DNA from: Monarcha castaneiventris obscurior
Lineage: Eukaryota; Chordata; Aves; Passeriformes; Monarchidae
Assembly (NCBI GenBank): GCA_026261815.1
Contig: JAMPIT010000379.1
Span: 10,118,001-10,182,000 of the forward strand
Reading direction: 5' to 3'
Length of the DNA stretch: 64,000 nucleotides
The translations under genes and the position numbers were made by a program. The notes under the pieces are model-generated. The model was not told the origin of the DNA. It saw only the letters and a program-made list of their open reading frames with translations, and made no database searches. Positions 62,201 to 64,000 of the stretch are shown here, piece by piece. How positions within the stretch are numbered: the first letter of the stretch is position 1; each line of letters opens with the position of its first letter.

Positions 62201-64000
62201 CAGATAGGTGGGATTACCTCGCCTGCAAGTTTCCTTGGTTCGACACTTCAAAATAACCTTTCAAGCATGAGTTTTTCATTAGTCTCTTTTTTTTTTTTCT
62301 GAGTAGTTTTGGCTGTAAAAATATTGACTTAGCAAATCAAGAAGTAACACCTAGATTTCTCCATAAAAATAAATCTTTAATATTGAACTTGGGATTGAGG
62401 ACTCAAAACTCTGTTAATGCTGCATTTTATTGCCTTTATTGATGATCAAACATTACCACACATCATGTTTTTAAAGGGGAATTTGAGGACAATTTTAATT
62501 CATGGTTATTTATTCTTTCCTTTCTTTCTATATGTACTGTTTGTTGTTGGGCTTTGGTCTTATTTCTCTAAAGGAATGAATGCTTCTACTCTGTTGCAGC
62601 CATTCCTGCCTAACAGCTACTTGCTCATAAATCTGCAGTCCAACACCGACATTATTTCAGAGACTGAGAAGAACAAAGTTGGTTCAATGAATTTTGTCAA
62701 TACATCCTATTTCAGAGCCTGACTAAAACCCGTTGCTAAAACAATCTGAAAAGCAGCACAGCCTCGACCATTGATTTGCATTAGGGAATTTTGGCCAAAT
62801 GCTTGCAGTGAGTCTGGTGCTCCCATTTGCACAGTTATTTAGGACTCTAGAAATCTCAGCCTAAAACTGTAATGGAGCGGGGAGACTGTAGTTACATCAT
62901 GAGCTGGTTTCACTAGTGACTGCTCTTTGGATTGTCCAAATAGTTCTCACTGTATCAATATTGGCTGGAGTTGGGAGTTTTTTGGGGTTTTTTTAGTGAT
63001 GTTGTCTGCTGTGCAAGGCCTTTTGTCTTTAGCCATAAAAGGATAAAATGTGGAATTTCATCTTTTTGAACGTATTTGAATACAGAAAGGAGTATCCCTG
63101 TATCAGGCACATATTTACTGCCCTTTCTTTTGCCTAAAGTAACACAAAAATAGTATTTGAGGGGAAAAATCCATTAAGGTCTCACTTCAACACTAATGAG
63201 CTTTTTATTTACTATCTCTTTATGACACATGACATTAGGAATTTGGCTTATCCTATCAAAGCTCAGAAACGTTTTATGGTACAGAAGCTCATGTTTCTAA
63301 TCAAAGCAACTGCTATCTTGATTTTGAAGTAGCAAACACCTATAATGAATTGCTGATGAATGATTTGTGTGTAAAAATCATTAACTGAATTTTTTTAATC
63401 AATATGTTTGTGGAATTTGTTACTGGAAAAAAAAAGAAAGAAATGAGATCTATATCAGTGATTAAATGAGTTACTAAAAAATTCCAATTAGGAACAAAAT
63501 TCATGTAATTAAATGGAAACTCTCATTAAAAAATCATCTTAGGGGTTTGTTTTTCTAATAGAATTATGTCCTAAAATAATAGGACATTCAAACTCATGAA
63601 GAAGACAATTTTAAGATGGCCTCTAAGACATGAGAATTTCAGCTGAAGCGTTAATGATATATAAAACAGTGTGTGTTATTAAAATTATGACATCCAGTCC
63701 TACATGCATGTACTGTCAAGACTTCTAACAGTTACATTAATTATATATTTGCTATTCAGCACCAGTGAGTAGAGCATGATCCATCTGTACAAGTTTATTA
63801 AAAAAAATAAAATCTGACTAAACAATTTCTTCTGCAGCTGTACAAGTGTGAAGATGGAGAGTGTGCAGTTAGAGCAAGGTGAAATAGGACTGAAGCCAGT
63901 GCAGAAGAATTCAGCTGACTTACTTATAACAAGTACACCAGCCTTACCACAGATGTAATTCTCTATAATTTATAGAGCAGTTTGCTGTTCTGTTAGGTTG
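59271..64000. other. Unique non-coding stretch to the window end
   Basis: No gene or confident interspersed repeat. A 13-A run lies near 59851 and a T-run near 62288. The last kilobase (63180-63760) is AT-rich with many ATTA motifs and could include conserved non-coding sequence, but nothing specific can be shown. Confidence 0.5.

Noticed and set aside
62230..62245. tRNA B-box-like GGTTCGACACT
   Set aside because: No A box or cloverleaf-compatible sequence upstream.

Overview
The window is nuclear DNA from a bird, most probably a songbird. It is AT-leaning, CpG-poor and stop-rich in all frames. Its dispersed repeats are CR1 LINE 3' ends, with the typical ATTCTATGATTCT-like tails, and solo LTRs of avian endogenous retroviruses. 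Several of these LTRs carry termini I associate with songbird repeat families. No prokaryotic gene structure, tRNA, rRNA or CRISPR array was seen. No complete protein-coding gene can be supported, so the window reads as intergenic DNA or a very large intron.

Layout. 1-4506: unique sequence. 4512-5140: solo LTR with an internal ACT/ATT microsatellite and a perfect 5-bp target duplication. 5146-9434: unique, with a possible regulatory element near 8700-8775. 9435-10560: three CR1 fragments, all on the minus strand. 11767-13059: long, GC-rich solo LTR. 13065-23154: about 10 kb of unique sequence. 23155-23385: CR1 tail, followed at 23421-24130 by a compound GC-rich minisatellite and CpG-dense flank. 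24131-28837: mostly unique, with two weak exon candidates. 28838-30144: a three-level nest of repeats (CR1, split by an LTR-like element, itself split by a smaller LTR). 30145-37762: unique, with one small CR1 end. 37768-38315: solo LTR. 38316-45995: unique, with the best exon candidate (44325-44504) and an AT-rich inverted-repeat element (42890-42918). 45996-46460: CR1. 53140-53420: short LTR. 58832-59270: retroviral LTR with a duplicated 67-bp U3 block. 59271-64000: unique.

No pathway or operon can be described because no gene is established. The retroelements supply the recognisable regulatory signals: TATA-like boxes and AATAAA/ATTAAA polyadenylation signals inside LTRs. The CpG-dense block at 23421-24130 is the only place outside an LTR that looks like a possible promoter. 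The most noteworthy items are the nested repeats with readable target duplications, the compound minisatellite whose two array types share an 80-bp period, the LTR enhancer-type duplication, and a 180-nt exon-like segment with good splice signals. Family names rest on recognition of sequence patterns, not on database searches.
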